Positions 31,001 to 37,307 of a stretch of DNA of 64,000 nucleotides are shown piece after piece. The stretch comes from Paraburkholderia atlantica (GTDB lineage: Bacteria; Pseudomonadota; Gammaproteobacteria; Burkholderiales; Burkholderiaceae): the NCBI RefSeq assembly GCF_009362785.1, contig NZ_WHNQ01000023.1:1-64000 (forward strand), written 5' to 3'. Each line of letters starts with the position of its first letter. The first letter of the stretch is position 1. The notes beneath the pieces were generated by a model. It saw nothing but the letters and a program-made list of their open reading frames with translations, had not been told where the DNA came from and ran no database searches. The translations under genes and the position numbers were made by a program.

Positions 31001-31644
31001 CGCTGTCCGGCAGCGGAACGCTCGCGACGAAGAACGTCGGCAGCCAGATCGCCTTCGTGCCCGGCGGGCTGGGCGGTTTCACGCTGAACGGCAACGGCGC
31101 GGCGCTCGCCAGCAATTACACGCTGCTGGGCGGAGTGGACTGGGTCAGCATCACGCCGGCCACGCTGACGGTGGCCGGCACGCAAACGACCAACCGCTCC
31201 TACGACGGCACCGTCAACGACGCGCTGTCGGACGCGCGGCTCCAGGGTGTGCTGGGCGGCGATAGCGTTGCGCTCGGCAACGATAGCCTCGGTTTCTTCA
31301 ACGATCCCAACGTCGGCATCAACAAGCCGGTGCGCGCCGCGATGACGATCAGCGGCGCGGATGCGGGCAATTACGTGCTGGTGCAGCCGACCGGTCTCGT
31401 AGCCGACATCGTCTCGCCGCTCCCACCGGTACCGATGGGCACGCTGACGTCGATCCAGGCACCGGTCGCCGACACCGGCATCCAGACGCCGTACGGCACT
31501 GCTGCGGCCACCGCGCAGGGCAACTACACGGGCAACCAGATGCAGGAGGACGTACCCAACCAGCGCAACGTGGTGCGCTCGGACTTCCGCCCGGGACTCT
31601 CGCTGACGGTGCTCAACGGTGGCGTGCGGCTGCCCTCGAACTGA
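22075..31644 (+). CDS. Giant two-partner secretion exoprotein (TpsA) with about 29 YDG/MBG modules
   Basis: A 3189-residue exported protein. Residues 1-25 (MNLIYRLCWNRSLGQWVVAS...) form the extended signal peptide region of TpsA and autotransporter proteins; a hydrophobic core follows and cleavage is expected after AFA near residue 59. The haemagglutination-activity TPS domain spans about 62-300 and includes LINPNGVLFG (NPNG at 143-146). From about residue 530 to 3125 there are some 29 tandem modules of about 85 residues, each opening with a variant of KVYDGTT. The end is a short Gly/Pro-containing tail without a toxin or protease domain. It is probably a surface or released adhesin. I chose ATG 22075 because ESPR starts there; the Shine-Dalgarno is weak and ATGs upstream exist. 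Confidence 0.9.
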   Translation: MNLIYRLCWNRSLGQWVVASELANRCQRSGAHRMRGGIRRAVMVLVAWLSMLGAHSAFAAGGPSGGQVVSGFGTIIQSGTTTTIQQGSRTLQLNWRSFDVGADQTVNFVQPGRSALAVNRIFSSTASQIFGHLNANGQVWLINPNGVLFGPSARVNVGGIVASTLDVDPATLDGNSRRFAGNGKGSVVNQGAIVAADGGYVALLGNRVSNQGLVSARLGTIALAGGSAATLTFDGAQLVHLQVDASTLDNLAENRQLLVADGGQVIMTAGARDALLASAVNNTGKIRAQTVQEHDGKIVLLGGMEAGSVNVGGTLDASAPNGGNGGSIETSAARFNIAPDTHITAAAPFGRAGTWLVDPTDLTIDATAASEISTTLNGGTNVVEQTTASGATGAGVQTPGAGDINVNSAISWTNANASLTLEALNAINVNASVTGSGAVTMQAGTGNLTIAAGAAITGGAGVTLATNANFINNAGSAAVSTGTSSPWRIYSTDPRLDTTGGLTPSFVQYNAPYATTPAASGNGFLYSLAPTVTLTGLTGSVTKVYDGTTTAALTSANLQTTGLVNGDVIASATGSYATANAGTDITVTSPTTIAGIVINTSGGIRVYGYRASGQASADIGTITPAPLSASVVGNPTKVYDGTTSAPVTASNYSFTGFVAGQGASVNQASSVSYATADAGTGIAVNASFTSTNFVANSGTNLANYTLPVSATGTGTITPAPLLISGLIANNKVYDGTAAATLNSSGASLFGVISGDSGQVSLDTSGATGTFATSNVGNQIAVTPSGFTLTGARAGNYEISVPTYLAANITPKLLTVSGGTANSKVYDSTTTATIDLAGATLSGLEPSDVGKVFFATNGGVGAFSQSDVGNNLPVTGTSVALGGTAAGNYAIGSFSGMSANITPAPLSITFLGSPTKVYDGSANATLNQSNYTIAGFVGGQSAIIGQSSASYATPNAGTGITITAAIRPSDFVPAAGTSMSNYTFPAVVTSPNGIITPAPVEVNIINNPTKVFDGTNTASLGSGNYEVLGAIPGDSIALNPFPTTGAYATSNVGYQGVSTSLSAGNFQAGPNTLLSNYTLPLIAAGMGTIVTRSINGGLSASITNNPSKTYDGNTIATIAPNDFTFSGFVGTDSATVSHPITGAYATKNAGSQAVTAPLAEADLTPGPGTNLSNYSFPITAFGTGTILPALLTATIVGNPTKVYNGDTVARVTSGNIQLSGFVSGESATATPTAQFNYDQVNAGSRTVSGTLVPGNYTAGSGTLLGNYLLPTFASGPGTITQAPLFILNAHATNKVYDTTTADTLDVSSVSLSGVVPSDASNVTLNTSTTGTFAQSNVGNGIAVTASGFTVSGSAAGNYALQPITGLTANITPAPLTIAGAIANNKVYDSTTAATINTTGATLTGVLGSDNVTLASGSASGQFPTANVGTNLQVTATGFTIGGAQAGNYTLSQPSNLFANITPAPLTVTITGNPVKAYDGTTSVSLSASDFSVTGFVGSQSATVTQTASSGYFSPNVGKNVGIGATLEPSDYTAAPGTLLSNYELPTQATGTLGEITAKIINLTGTRVYDTTTNANADLFSSAGQVDGVNGETLTLSGTGTLTSKNVGKQIPFTGLGTLALGNGTGLASNYTLVGGTDWVTITPATLTVLNTVALNKVYDGTTTATLQNALLSGVLGSDTVVLGNDTAGNFNNKNVGTAKPVSTSMTISGTDAGNYVLVQPTGLTANITAALINVTASGIDKQYDGTTAAQVNLASPGLVPTDSVTFSGYSANFSQANVANNLPVTVTGIGLTGADAGNYTLQNTTASTAANILPRVLNLQGTRVYDTTANADSGLFATSGSINGVNGETLSLSGTGTLTSKNVGNQVPFANFGTLALGNGSGQASNYTLTGGTDWVTITPATLTVANTVAHDKQYDGNTNAQLTGATLQGVLGSDTVTLGSDTVGQFNNKNVGTSKPVTTSMTISGTDAGNYVLIQPAGLTASITTLPIVVVDATGSNKVYDGTTAATVALNSPNVVAGDNVTFSESAANFATKNVGNNISIAVSGISIGGTDAGNYVLQNTSATTSANITPFVLNLQGARVYDSTTNANASLFGSNGVLTGANGETLTLSGTGTLASKNVNAAQPFAANGLAGFTLTGNAGALSSNYTFAGGSDFVTITPAPLSVTGTTVNTKVYDATTAATLSGATLVGVFAGDDVTLGNDTSGTFADKNVGNGKAVTPATMTVGGTDATNYTLTQPSGLTGNITPLGITVNATAQNKTYDGTAAATASIGSTGVLAGDSVSFGFTPANANFATPNAGNGIPVTVSGITASGVDAGNYTYNTVATTSANILPFVLNLTSTRTYDGTAGANASLFGSSGVLSGANGETLTLSGTGTLATKNVGTQVPFAANGLAGFTLTGNGGALPANYTFTGGTDWVTITPLAVTVGATAQSRTYNGTTFASTTLTPTGVLAGDTVNFGFASANFATPNAGTAIPVTVSGITASGADAGNYAFNTSATTAADIRPYVLSLQGTRVYDGTTGAAATLFGNNGVLTGTNGETLTLSGTGTLANKNVNRQQPFATNGIAGFTLTGNNGALSRNYTLGNGVGDFVSITPRTITVTAVGQNKVYDGSTAAQLSSFTVNGLVAGDNASVGIITPSFITPNVGTGIPIAVNFYGSGTDISNYTFASRTVVASADITPRALTIVPTAQNKTYDATTTAVLSGLSVSGLVAGDTETFTAGSANFASPNAGNGIQVNVAGISGTGIGIGNYTWNTAATTTADIFPAVLNLTGSRVYDGGNVASASLFGTGGQLAGVAGQTLTLTGTGTLSTRNAGAQQPFAAGGLAGYTLSGNGAALASNYTLAGGVDWVTITPLAITVGATGANKVYDGTRAASVSLGSSGILSGDSVGFSAQAASFATPNVGNGIPIAVTGISASGADAGNYAFNTTALTSASISPFVLDLTGNRVYDSTTGAAGSLFGANGVLQGVNGETLTLSGSGTLATKNVGSQIAFVPGGLGGFTLNGNGAALASNYTLLGGVDWVSITPATLTVAGTQTTNRSYDGTVNDALSDARLQGVLGGDSVALGNDSLGFFNDPNVGINKPVRAAMTISGADAGNYVLVQPTGLVADIVSPLPPVPMGTLTSIQAPVADTGIQTPYGTAAATAQGNYTGNQMQEDVPNQRNVVRSDFRPGLSLTVLNGGVRLPSN
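23640..31420 (+). repeat. Coding tandem repeat array of YDG/MBG modules
   Basis: I count 29 modules by eye, each beginning with K/R-V/T-Y-D-G/S/T-T. The first eleven are diverse. From module 12 a subtype reading TRVYDTTTNANADLF with NGETLTLSGTGTL recurs, and its Val codon (Thr in one copy) falls at 26770, 27541, 28315, 29101, 29620, 30400 and 30919. Spacings are therefore 257, 258, 262, 173, 260 and 173 residues: a three-module higher-order unit with two shortened copies. The nucleotide sequence is strongly repetitive and a likely assembly and recombination hot spot. Confidence 0.88.
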
Positions 31645-31732
31645 TGAGGCCGAACGGCAACGGAGCAAAAGAAAAGCACCAACCGACAAGCACGCGCGCG
31701 AGCGCGCCCGACGACATCTTCGAACCGCGACC

Positions 31733-33439
31733 ATGACCGAGAACTGCTCGAAATGCCTGCCTGCAAGCCGAATCTGTCTGGCCACCGCTTTTGCGACGAT
31801 GGCGCTCGCCGCGCACGGACAGGTCCTCCGCGCGCCCGCGAACACCGGCGGCGCTGGCCAGTTGCTGCAGCAGGTGCCGCAGCCGTCGCTGCAGCCACCT
31901 CCGTCGAATCTCGAACTGAGAATTCAGCCGCAGCAGAACGCACCGGCGGACAACACGAGAACCTTCCCGGTGCGCACGATCGAGATCACCGGCAATACCG
32001 AGCTGCCGACCGGCATGCTGCATGACGTGGTGGCATCGGGCGAGGGCAAGGACCTGACGCTGAGCGATCTGAACGAGCTGGCCCAGCGCATCAGCGACGT
32101 CTATCACAAGCACGGCTATCCGCTCGCCACGGCCTATGTGCCCACGCAAACGATCGAGAACGGCGTCGTGCGCATCGACGTGGCCGAGGCGCGTTACGGC
32201 GCAGTGGCGCTGAACAATCAGAGCCGCGTATCGGACCGCGTGCTCGCCCGAACGCTTGCGGCGCTCCAGGCGGGGCAACCCGTCAGCGAGTTCGAGCTGG
32301 AGCGCACGCTGCTGCTGCTGCAGGATATTCCCGGCGCGGTGGTGAGCTCGACGATGCGGCCCGGCCAGCAGGTGGGCACCTCCGATCTGCTCGTCGACGT
32401 GACGCCGCAGCAGCGCGTGACTGGCGACGTAGGCGTGGACAGCTTCGGCGATCCGTACAGCGGACGCGTGCGCGGCAGCGGCAACCTGAACATCAACGGA
32501 CTGTTCGATCAGGGCGATGTGCTCAATTTGAGCGCGCTCACGTCGGGCCACGGCATGACCTACGGACGCATGGACTACCGCTATCTGCTCAACGGGCAGG
32601 GCACGACGCTCGGTGCCACGGTGTCGGGGCTCGACTATCACCTCGGTGGCGATCTGTCCGATCTGGACGCGCACGGTTCGGCGTTCGTGGCCGGCGTGCT
32701 GCTCGCCCAGCCGCTGATCCGCAACACGCGCGGCAATCTGTTCGGCCAGGTCGAATACAACTTCAGGCGCATCAACGACAACATCGACATCATCGGCCTG
32801 CAGAACGACCGCCATACGAACAGCCTGACGACCACGCTGGCGGGCGACCAGATCGATTCGACCGGTGTGACCAACGCGAGCCTCGCGATGAGCTGGGGCG
32901 TGCTGTCGGCGAACAATCTGCAAACCGACATCATCGATCAACTAGGCGCGGATACCGCGGGTCATTACGTCAAGCTGTCTTTGTCGCTGTCGCGGCTCCA
33001 GCAGCTCACGCGCGACGACGCGCTTTACTTTGGCTTTTCCGGGCAAACGGCGAGCAAGAATCTCGATACCTCCGAGCAGTTCTACCTCGGTGGCCCGGAC
33101 AGTGTGCGGGGCTACGACGTCGGCGTGCTGTCGGGTTCGCGCGGCTATCTCGCGACGTTCGAATATCGCCACGACGTGAGCTTCCCGGCGATTCCCGGTG
33201 TGTGGAAGTTCTCCGCGTTCGTCGATACCGGCTGGGTGCAGCAATTCAAGAACGTGTTCGTGCCGGGACCCAACACGGGACAGCTGAGCAGCGCGGGATT
33301 CGGCGTTCAGTGGAACGGCCCGTACAAGCTGCTCGTGACGGCCAGCGTCGCGTTTCCGTTCGGACGCACGCCCGAGATACTCAGCGCGAATGCGAATACG
33401 TCCGTGCACTGCTGGTTGCAGTTGCGCAAGGGGTTTTAG
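31733..33439 (+). CDS. TpsB outer-membrane transporter, ShlB/FhaC/HecB family
   Basis: A 568-residue Omp85-superfamily transporter. A signal-like N-terminus ends near AAHGQ. A proline/glutamine-rich linker leads to the first POTRA domain (FPVRTIEITGNTELP near residue 77) and a second POTRA, then a 16-strand barrel. Loop 6 has VRGYD near residue 457, and the protein ends in the barrel signature LQLRKGF. It secretes the TpsA encoded 88 bp upstream. ATG 31733 (MTENCSKCLP) is favoured because it precedes the hydrophobic signal. Confidence 0.9.
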   Translation: MTENCSKCLPASRICLATAFATMALAAHGQVLRAPANTGGAGQLLQQVPQPSLQPPPSNLELRIQPQQNAPADNTRTFPVRTIEITGNTELPTGMLHDVVASGEGKDLTLSDLNELAQRISDVYHKHGYPLATAYVPTQTIENGVVRIDVAEARYGAVALNNQSRVSDRVLARTLAALQAGQPVSEFELERTLLLLQDIPGAVVSSTMRPGQQVGTSDLLVDVTPQQRVTGDVGVDSFGDPYSGRVRGSGNLNINGLFDQGDVLNLSALTSGHGMTYGRMDYRYLLNGQGTTLGATVSGLDYHLGGDLSDLDAHGSAFVAGVLLAQPLIRNTRGNLFGQVEYNFRRINDNIDIIGLQNDRHTNSLTTTLAGDQIDSTGVTNASLAMSWGVLSANNLQTDIIDQLGADTAGHYVKLSLSLSRLQQLTRDDALYFGFSGQTASKNLDTSEQFYLGGPDSVRGYDVGVLSGSRGYLATFEYRHDVSFPAIPGVWKFSAFVDTGWVQQFKNVFVPGPNTGQLSSAGFGVQWNGPYKLLVTASVAFPFGRTPEILSANANTSVHCWLQLRKGF

Positions 33440-33465
33440 GTCGCGGCAGTTTGCATGCAACAAAA

Positions 33466-33495
33466 AACCCCGCGAAACGGACGTTTGGCGGGGTT
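33466..33495 (-). terminator. Terminator-like hairpin, probably the original tRNA-Leu terminator
   Basis: AACCCCGC (33466-33473) pairs with GCGGGGTT (33488-33495), extended inward by a mismatched stem. On the minus strand it runs into a T6 tract. It lies just outside the left end of the island, 43 bp from the duplicated tRNA 3' end. This is the place the native tRNA-Leu terminator would occupy if the island had inserted between the tRNA and its terminator. It may also terminate tpsB on the plus strand. Confidence 0.65.
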
Positions 33496-33537
33496 CTATC
33501 GGCGTCGACCGGCGACGTTTGCATCAGAAGAGTGGTG

Positions 33538-33554
33538 CCAGGGCCGGAATCGAA
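33538..33554. repeat. Left attachment site: 17-bp copy of the tRNA-Leu 3' end
   Basis: CCAGGGCCGGAATCGAA is identical to 58892-58908 inside tRNA-Leu and in the same orientation. The preceding GTGGTG is also shared, except that one C is missing at the left copy. Right of the copy the sequence is unrelated to the tRNA, as expected for an attachment-site remnant. This defines the left boundary of the island. Confidence 0.82.
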
Positions 33555-33604
33555 AAATTCCTGCTATCGCTTTGCTGGAGCATGTTTGCGGAATTTTGCC
33601 TGTG

Positions 33605-33628
33605 CAGATACCACCAGAAATACCACCG
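33605..33628 (+). repeat. Integrase arm-type repeat pair, left end
   Basis: Two copies of ATACCACC begin at 33608 and 33620, 12 bp apart. The 24-bp block matches the block upstream of the integrase gene (58749-58772) at all but one position. Direct repeats of this kind flanking the core fit arm-binding sites of a tyrosine integrase. Confidence 0.6.
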
Positions 33629-33958
33629 GGCGTGGGTGCTCGCCAGAAAGAGCGAGCGAAAGCTTATCGGCGAACGAGGCATACTGGAGTCGGCCGAGTT
33701 CGACCCGAACCCGCCGTTCAGCCTCCCGTAAGCGGAATGGCCGCTTCCAGGGGTATAACCGGCAGTCGCAGGTATTGGGAGTGCGGACCGAGACCTCCTA
33801 TGCCGATGCAGTCAGGAAGCTGGGCCCTGATAAATGCATCAGAAACTGACCGAAGGCAATCAGGTCTATGCATACCGATCGCGCACTTGTTTAGCACGCA
33901 ATCGGCGTCGCTATCTGTTACTTGTCGCGGTTGCTGTAGGGTAGCCTACCAATGCCGT

Positions 33959-34738
33959 TTAAACCGCGCCTGCTCCCCATGCGAGAAAGCCACCGTCCAC
34001 CGGAAGCACGATCCCGTTGGTATATCCCGCTTCCTCAGACGCCAAATAGCAGACGGCCGCGGCGATTTCCGATGTGGTGCCGTAGCGCTTCATCGGAATC
34101 GCATTTGAGTATTCAGCGCGGAACTCTTCGATATGGAGCGCCTTGGTCATCGGCGTATCAACTGGACCCGGCGCGATTGCGTTAGCAGTGATGCCGTAGT
34201 CACAGAGTTCTACCGCCATCTGCCGCGTTAAAGCGATGACAGCCCCTTTCGACGTGCCGTAGGCCGTGCGTCCTTTACCGACCGCTCGCATGCCTGCCAC
34301 CGAAGCGATGTTGATTATGCGGCCCCAGCGGTTCTTAACCATCAGACGCGCGGCATGTTGGGAGCATAAAAACGCGCCAGTTACATTGACCTGCATCGTT
34401 TTGAGAAATGCGTCGAGCGGATAGTCTATGAATGGCACCAGCTTGGCAATGCCGGCGCCGTTCACCAAAACGTCGCAACGCCCATGCGTCTTGTCGATCA
34501 CATCGAATGCAGCGGCAATCGATTCGGCGCTTGAAACGTCTATCTCAGTAGCCGAAACTGACAGGCCCGCGTGGCAGAAGCCTGACGCTGTTTCTTCTGC
34601 CGCGCTCTTATTGATATCGGCAAGAACGACGTGATAGCCACGTCTTGCAAGCTGTTCTGCCGAATCTGCACCGATGCCCATCGCGCCGCCCGTGACCACG
34701 GCTACGCGACTTGTGCCGTTCTGCTTCGTCTGCTCCAC
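33959..34738 (-). CDS. SDR family oxidoreductase (classical, 3-oxoacyl-ACP reductase-like)
   Basis: A 259-residue NAD(P)-dependent dehydrogenase. The Rossmann motif is VVTGGAMGIG (TGxxxGIG), the structural NAG-type motif is VNGAGI, and the catalytic residues are Ser in NIASVAG and YGTSK (YxxxK). The C-terminal YTNGIVLPVDGGFLAWG is typical. The start is a GTG at 34736-34738 with AAGGAG 5 nt upstream, so the longer ATG-initiated frame is not used. It lies downstream of the LysR gene on the same strand, next to the RuBisCO-like operon. It probably oxidises or reduces a sugar acid or polyol in that pathway; this is inference. Confidence 0.87.
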   Translation of the reverse strand: MEQTKQNGTSRVAVVTGGAMGIGADSAEQLARRGYHVVLADINKSAAEETASGFCHAGLSVSATEIDVSSAESIAAAFDVIDKTHGRCDVLVNGAGIAKLVPFIDYPLDAFLKTMQVNVTGAFLCSQHAARLMVKNRWGRIINIASVAGMRAVGKGRTAYGTSKGAVIALTRQMAVELCDYGITANAIAPGPVDTPMTKALHIEEFRAEYSNAIPMKRYGTTSEIAAAVCYLASEEAGYTNGIVLPVDGGFLAWGAGAV

Positions 34739-34945
34739 GTTGTCTCCTTCAGTGTAAGACCGCTGCGCGGCTTCGCGTGCGATGCCTTGGAGCGGATCAA
34801 ATGACGGCGCCGCGCGCCATCTCGTGTGCAAATTATTGGAGCCTTAACTGGCAAGGTCAAAGGATAATAAAGCTGGCGACTGTGAGAAAAAGTCAAACAC
34901 CGGAAAAACTGATTTCGCATGCCGGCAAGCAAGCCGATGCATGCT

Positions 34946-35824
34946 TCATGTCTCCATTTCACGCAACTCGTTCCTCAGCCATTCCACCAAGGCGACGGTC
35001 TTCGGCTGATTCTCAGCATGAGGAGCAACCCACAGCACGAGGCTCACAGGGCCTGGCACAAAGCCGAACGGCGCGACGAGACCAGCCGAATCCAGTTCGT
35101 CCCGGACGAGCATTCTCGGCACTGCTGCGACGCCCAAACCGCACTTGGCGGCCTGAATCTGAAGATAGAAATGATCGAACGATTCAGCGATCTCAGGCGG
35201 GTTTTCCAGCACAGTCGAGCTCGCCTTGTACCAGTCGGCCCACGCGGACGGTCGCGTATTGGTTGCTAGAAGCCGCACACGCTGCAGGTCGCTCGGTTTT
35301 TTGATCCGGTTTGTGCGCATGTACCCGGGCGAGCACACTGCGCCGATCCATTCCTCAATCACCGGAACCGGGGTGACGCCTTTCGGTACCGGGATGGAGG
35401 AAAGCCGTATCGCCACCGTTATCTTGTCCCGGGTAAAGTCGATTTCGCCGTGACCTGTGTTGAAACTCAGCTCGAGCGATGGGATCGCATTTTTCAGCTT
35501 CGAGAGGCGCGGCAGCAGCCAGTACATCATGATCGACGCCGAGCATGAGAGCGTCAGCGGCCCCGGCTTGAGCTGATCGACGGTCTTTTGTATAAGGTTG
35601 AACGCCACGCTCAGGCCTTCGGCCATCTGCGCCCCTTCGGGCGTCGGCTCGGTCAAGTGCGCATTGCGCGACAGCAGTAGGACACCCAGCTGATCTTCAA
35701 GTGCACGGATATGTCTGCTGACCGCACCATGAGTCACGCAGAGTTCTTCGGCGGCGGCACCGAAGCTTCTCAGGCGGGCTGTGGCTTCAAAGGCGCGCAG
35801 CGCATTCAATGAGAGGCGAGGCAC
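34946..35824 (-). CDS. LysR family transcriptional regulator (GcvA-like)
   Basis: A 292-residue LTTR. The N-terminal winged HTH is LNALRAFEATARLRSFGAAA followed by AVSRHIRALEDQLGVLLL. The periplasmic-binding-protein-like effector domain fills the rest. Wording LSLNALRAFEA and the EPTPEGA segment match the GcvA-type group. I prefer GTG 35824 (AGGAG five bases upstream) over the ATG nine codons earlier. It is divergent from the RuBisCO-like gene, with a candidate operator over that promoter, so it probably controls the catabolic block. Confidence 0.88.
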   Translation of the reverse strand: MPRLSLNALRAFEATARLRSFGAAAEELCVTHGAVSRHIRALEDQLGVLLLSRNAHLTEPTPEGAQMAEGLSVAFNLIQKTVDQLKPGPLTLSCSASIMMYWLLPRLSKLKNAIPSLELSFNTGHGEIDFTRDKITVAIRLSSIPVPKGVTPVPVIEEWIGAVCSPGYMRTNRIKKPSDLQRVRLLATNTRPSAWADWYKASSTVLENPPEIAESFDHFYLQIQAAKCGLGVAAVPRMLVRDELDSAGLVAPFGFVPGPVSLVLWVAPHAENQPKTVALVEWLRNELREMET

Positions 35825-35907
35825 ATGAGCTCCTATGGGCCCGCGGCCCACTGCTTATGAAAGTGGCCTATTGTGAGTTTTTCGCTCGGCGTCGAGAAAT
35901 CATATCG

Positions 35908-35937
35908 TTTGATGTCGCAAGTCGTCAAAACTATATT
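35908..35937 (+). promoter_or_regulatory. Sigma-70-type promoter with overlapping LysR-type inverted repeat
   Basis: TTGATG (35909-35914), a 17-bp spacer and TATATT (35932-35937) form a near-consensus promoter about 80 bp before the RuBisCO-like gene. TTTGATG (35908-35914) and CGTCAAA (35923-35929) are inverted arms matching at 6 of 7 positions and separated by 8 bp. They overlap the -35 box, which would suit repression or activation by the adjacent LysR protein. Confidence 0.6.
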
Positions 35938-36023
35938 CGTCTCATCCCCGGTTTAAGCGCAGGCCTCCCCAGTAAATCCATGCGCCTCAACTTAGCTCGA
36001 ATACCCAGGACGAAGAGTCAAAC

Positions 36024-37301
36024 ATGGTCGAAATCTCCCATCAAAGAGCCGAATTTACCGCGCGTTATTTCGTCGAAAGCGCAGTGCCGATTGCAAAAGC
36101 CGCAGAAGTCATTGCGGGCGAACAGTCTAGCGGAACGTTTCTTTCGCTCCCGGGAGAGACTGATGCCCTGAAGAATCGCGCGCGTGCTCGCGTAGTGAAG
36201 GTGGATTCGCACCCCCCCGTTCTCGAGCCGTCGCTGCGCAGTGCTCACGTTGAACGGAAGGGGGCGCCGAGTGTCTATTATCGAGGCGAAATCGAGATCG
36301 CCTTTCCGGTGGACAACGTGGGCGCCAATCTGCCCACCCTTTTATCCACGGTCGCTGGCAACCTGTTTGAGTTAGGGGAAGTGACAGGGCTGCGGCTGCT
36401 TGACGTCGATCTGCCAGCAATGTACGCAGCACAGTTCCCCGGCCCTCAATTCGGTATTGGCGGAACCCGTGAGTTCGCGAAGGTCTACGACAGACCAATG
36501 ATCGGAACGATCGTCAAGCCAAGCATTGGCTTGCTTCCGGAACAGACGGCTGAAATCGTCGATAGTCTTTGCGCCGCAGAGATCGACTTCATCAAGGATG
36601 ACGAACTTCTCGCTGACCCCACGTACGCCAGCTTCGATCAACGCCTCGCAGCCGTCATGCCGGTCTTGCATCGACACGCCGACCGCATGGGTCGCATGCC
36701 GATGTACGCGATCAATATCTCCGGCACAATCGACGAGATGCTCCACCGACACGATGCGGTTCTGCGGGCCGGCGGTACGTGCGTGATGGTTTCCATTAAT
36801 TGGGTAGGCTTTGCTGGCGTCGAGCATCTTCGAACGCATGCCCAATTACCTATCCACGGCCACCGCAACGGTTGGGGTGCGCTGACACGCTGTCCGGAAC
36901 TCGGGTTCTCCTTTCAGGCGTTTCAGAAGTTGTGGCGACTTGCCGGAGTAGATCATCTGCACGTCAACGGCATTCGCAGCAAATTCTGGGAGCCAGATAC
37001 ATCCGTCATCGATTCGGCCCGTGCCTGCCTGGCACCGTTCGCGGGTGTGCAGCCGTTGATGCCAGTTTTTTCATCGGGCCAGTGGGCGTCTCAAGCCCCT
37101 GATCTGTATGCCCAGCTGGGCTCCGTGGACCTGATGCATCTGGCCGGCGGCGGAATTATCGGACATCCGCATGGAATCGCCGCGGGTGTTGCCAGTATGC
37201 GAGAAGGGTGGGAAGCAGCGGTCGAAGGAGTAGATCTGAAAACCTTCGCGGAGTCCCGACCTGCGCTGCGTGCTGCGCTGTCTCACTTCCAATCGGCGTA
37301 A
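36024..37301 (+). CDS. RuBisCO-like protein, probable sugar-acid phosphate decarboxylase or transcarboxylase (OiaX/OiaT type)
   Basis: A 425-residue member of the RuBisCO large-subunit superfamily. Key residues are retained: K165 in TIVKPSIGL, the metal-site K191-D-D193-E194 (FIKDDE) with the lysine that is carbamylated in RuBisCO, H280-R281 (HGHRNG), the loop-6 lysine K320 (NGIRSKFWE), and GGGIIGHPHG (375-384). It is followed 6 bp later by a DUF1537 kinase. In known D-apiose pathways RuBisCO-like proteins act on 3-oxo-isoapionate 4-phosphate made by the DUF1537 kinase OiaK, as decarboxylase (OiaX) or transcarboxylase/hydrolase (OiaT). That context makes the same chemistry likely here. It is not a carbon-fixing RuBisCO by context, and the exact subfamily cannot be told by eye. 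Confidence 0.85.
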   Translation: MVEISHQRAEFTARYFVESAVPIAKAAEVIAGEQSSGTFLSLPGETDALKNRARARVVKVDSHPPVLEPSLRSAHVERKGAPSVYYRGEIEIAFPVDNVGANLPTLLSTVAGNLFELGEVTGLRLLDVDLPAMYAAQFPGPQFGIGGTREFAKVYDRPMIGTIVKPSIGLLPEQTAEIVDSLCAAEIDFIKDDELLADPTYASFDQRLAAVMPVLHRHADRMGRMPMYAINISGTIDEMLHRHDAVLRAGGTCVMVSINWVGFAGVEHLRTHAQLPIHGHRNGWGALTRCPELGFSFQAFQKLWRLAGVDHLHVNGIRSKFWEPDTSVIDSARACLAPFAGVQPLMPVFSSGQWASQAPDLYAQLGSVDLMHLAGGGIIGHPHGIAAGVASMREGWEAAVEGVDLKTFAESRPALRAALSHFQSA

Positions 37302-37307
37302 TCCAGG

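Noticed and set aside
23640..31420. CRISPR-like regular repeats
   Set aside because: The periodicity is in an intact coding frame with diverged protein modules of about 255 bp, not short identical repeats with unique spacers.
28501..31845. A 1114-codon minus-strand open frame opposite tpsA
   Set aside because: It is the antisense shadow of the GC-rich repeat array; its Arg/Ala/Val-rich translation has no family features.
22075..33439. Contact-dependent inhibition (CdiA/CdiB) locus
   Set aside because: No VENN-type motif, no toxin domain at the C-terminus and no immunity gene; gene order is TpsA then TpsB with an island boundary right after.
33455..34108. Plus-strand open frame crossing the left att site
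   Set aside because: It overlaps the opposite-strand SDR gene and the att junction, and its sequence has no protein-like pattern.
36024..37301. True carbon-fixing RuBisCO
   Set aside because: Although the catalytic lysine and metal ligands remain, the context (DUF1537 kinase, TRAP importer, no phosphoribulokinase or small subunit) and divergent motifs such as KPSIG and HGHRNG indicate a RuBisCO-like protein.
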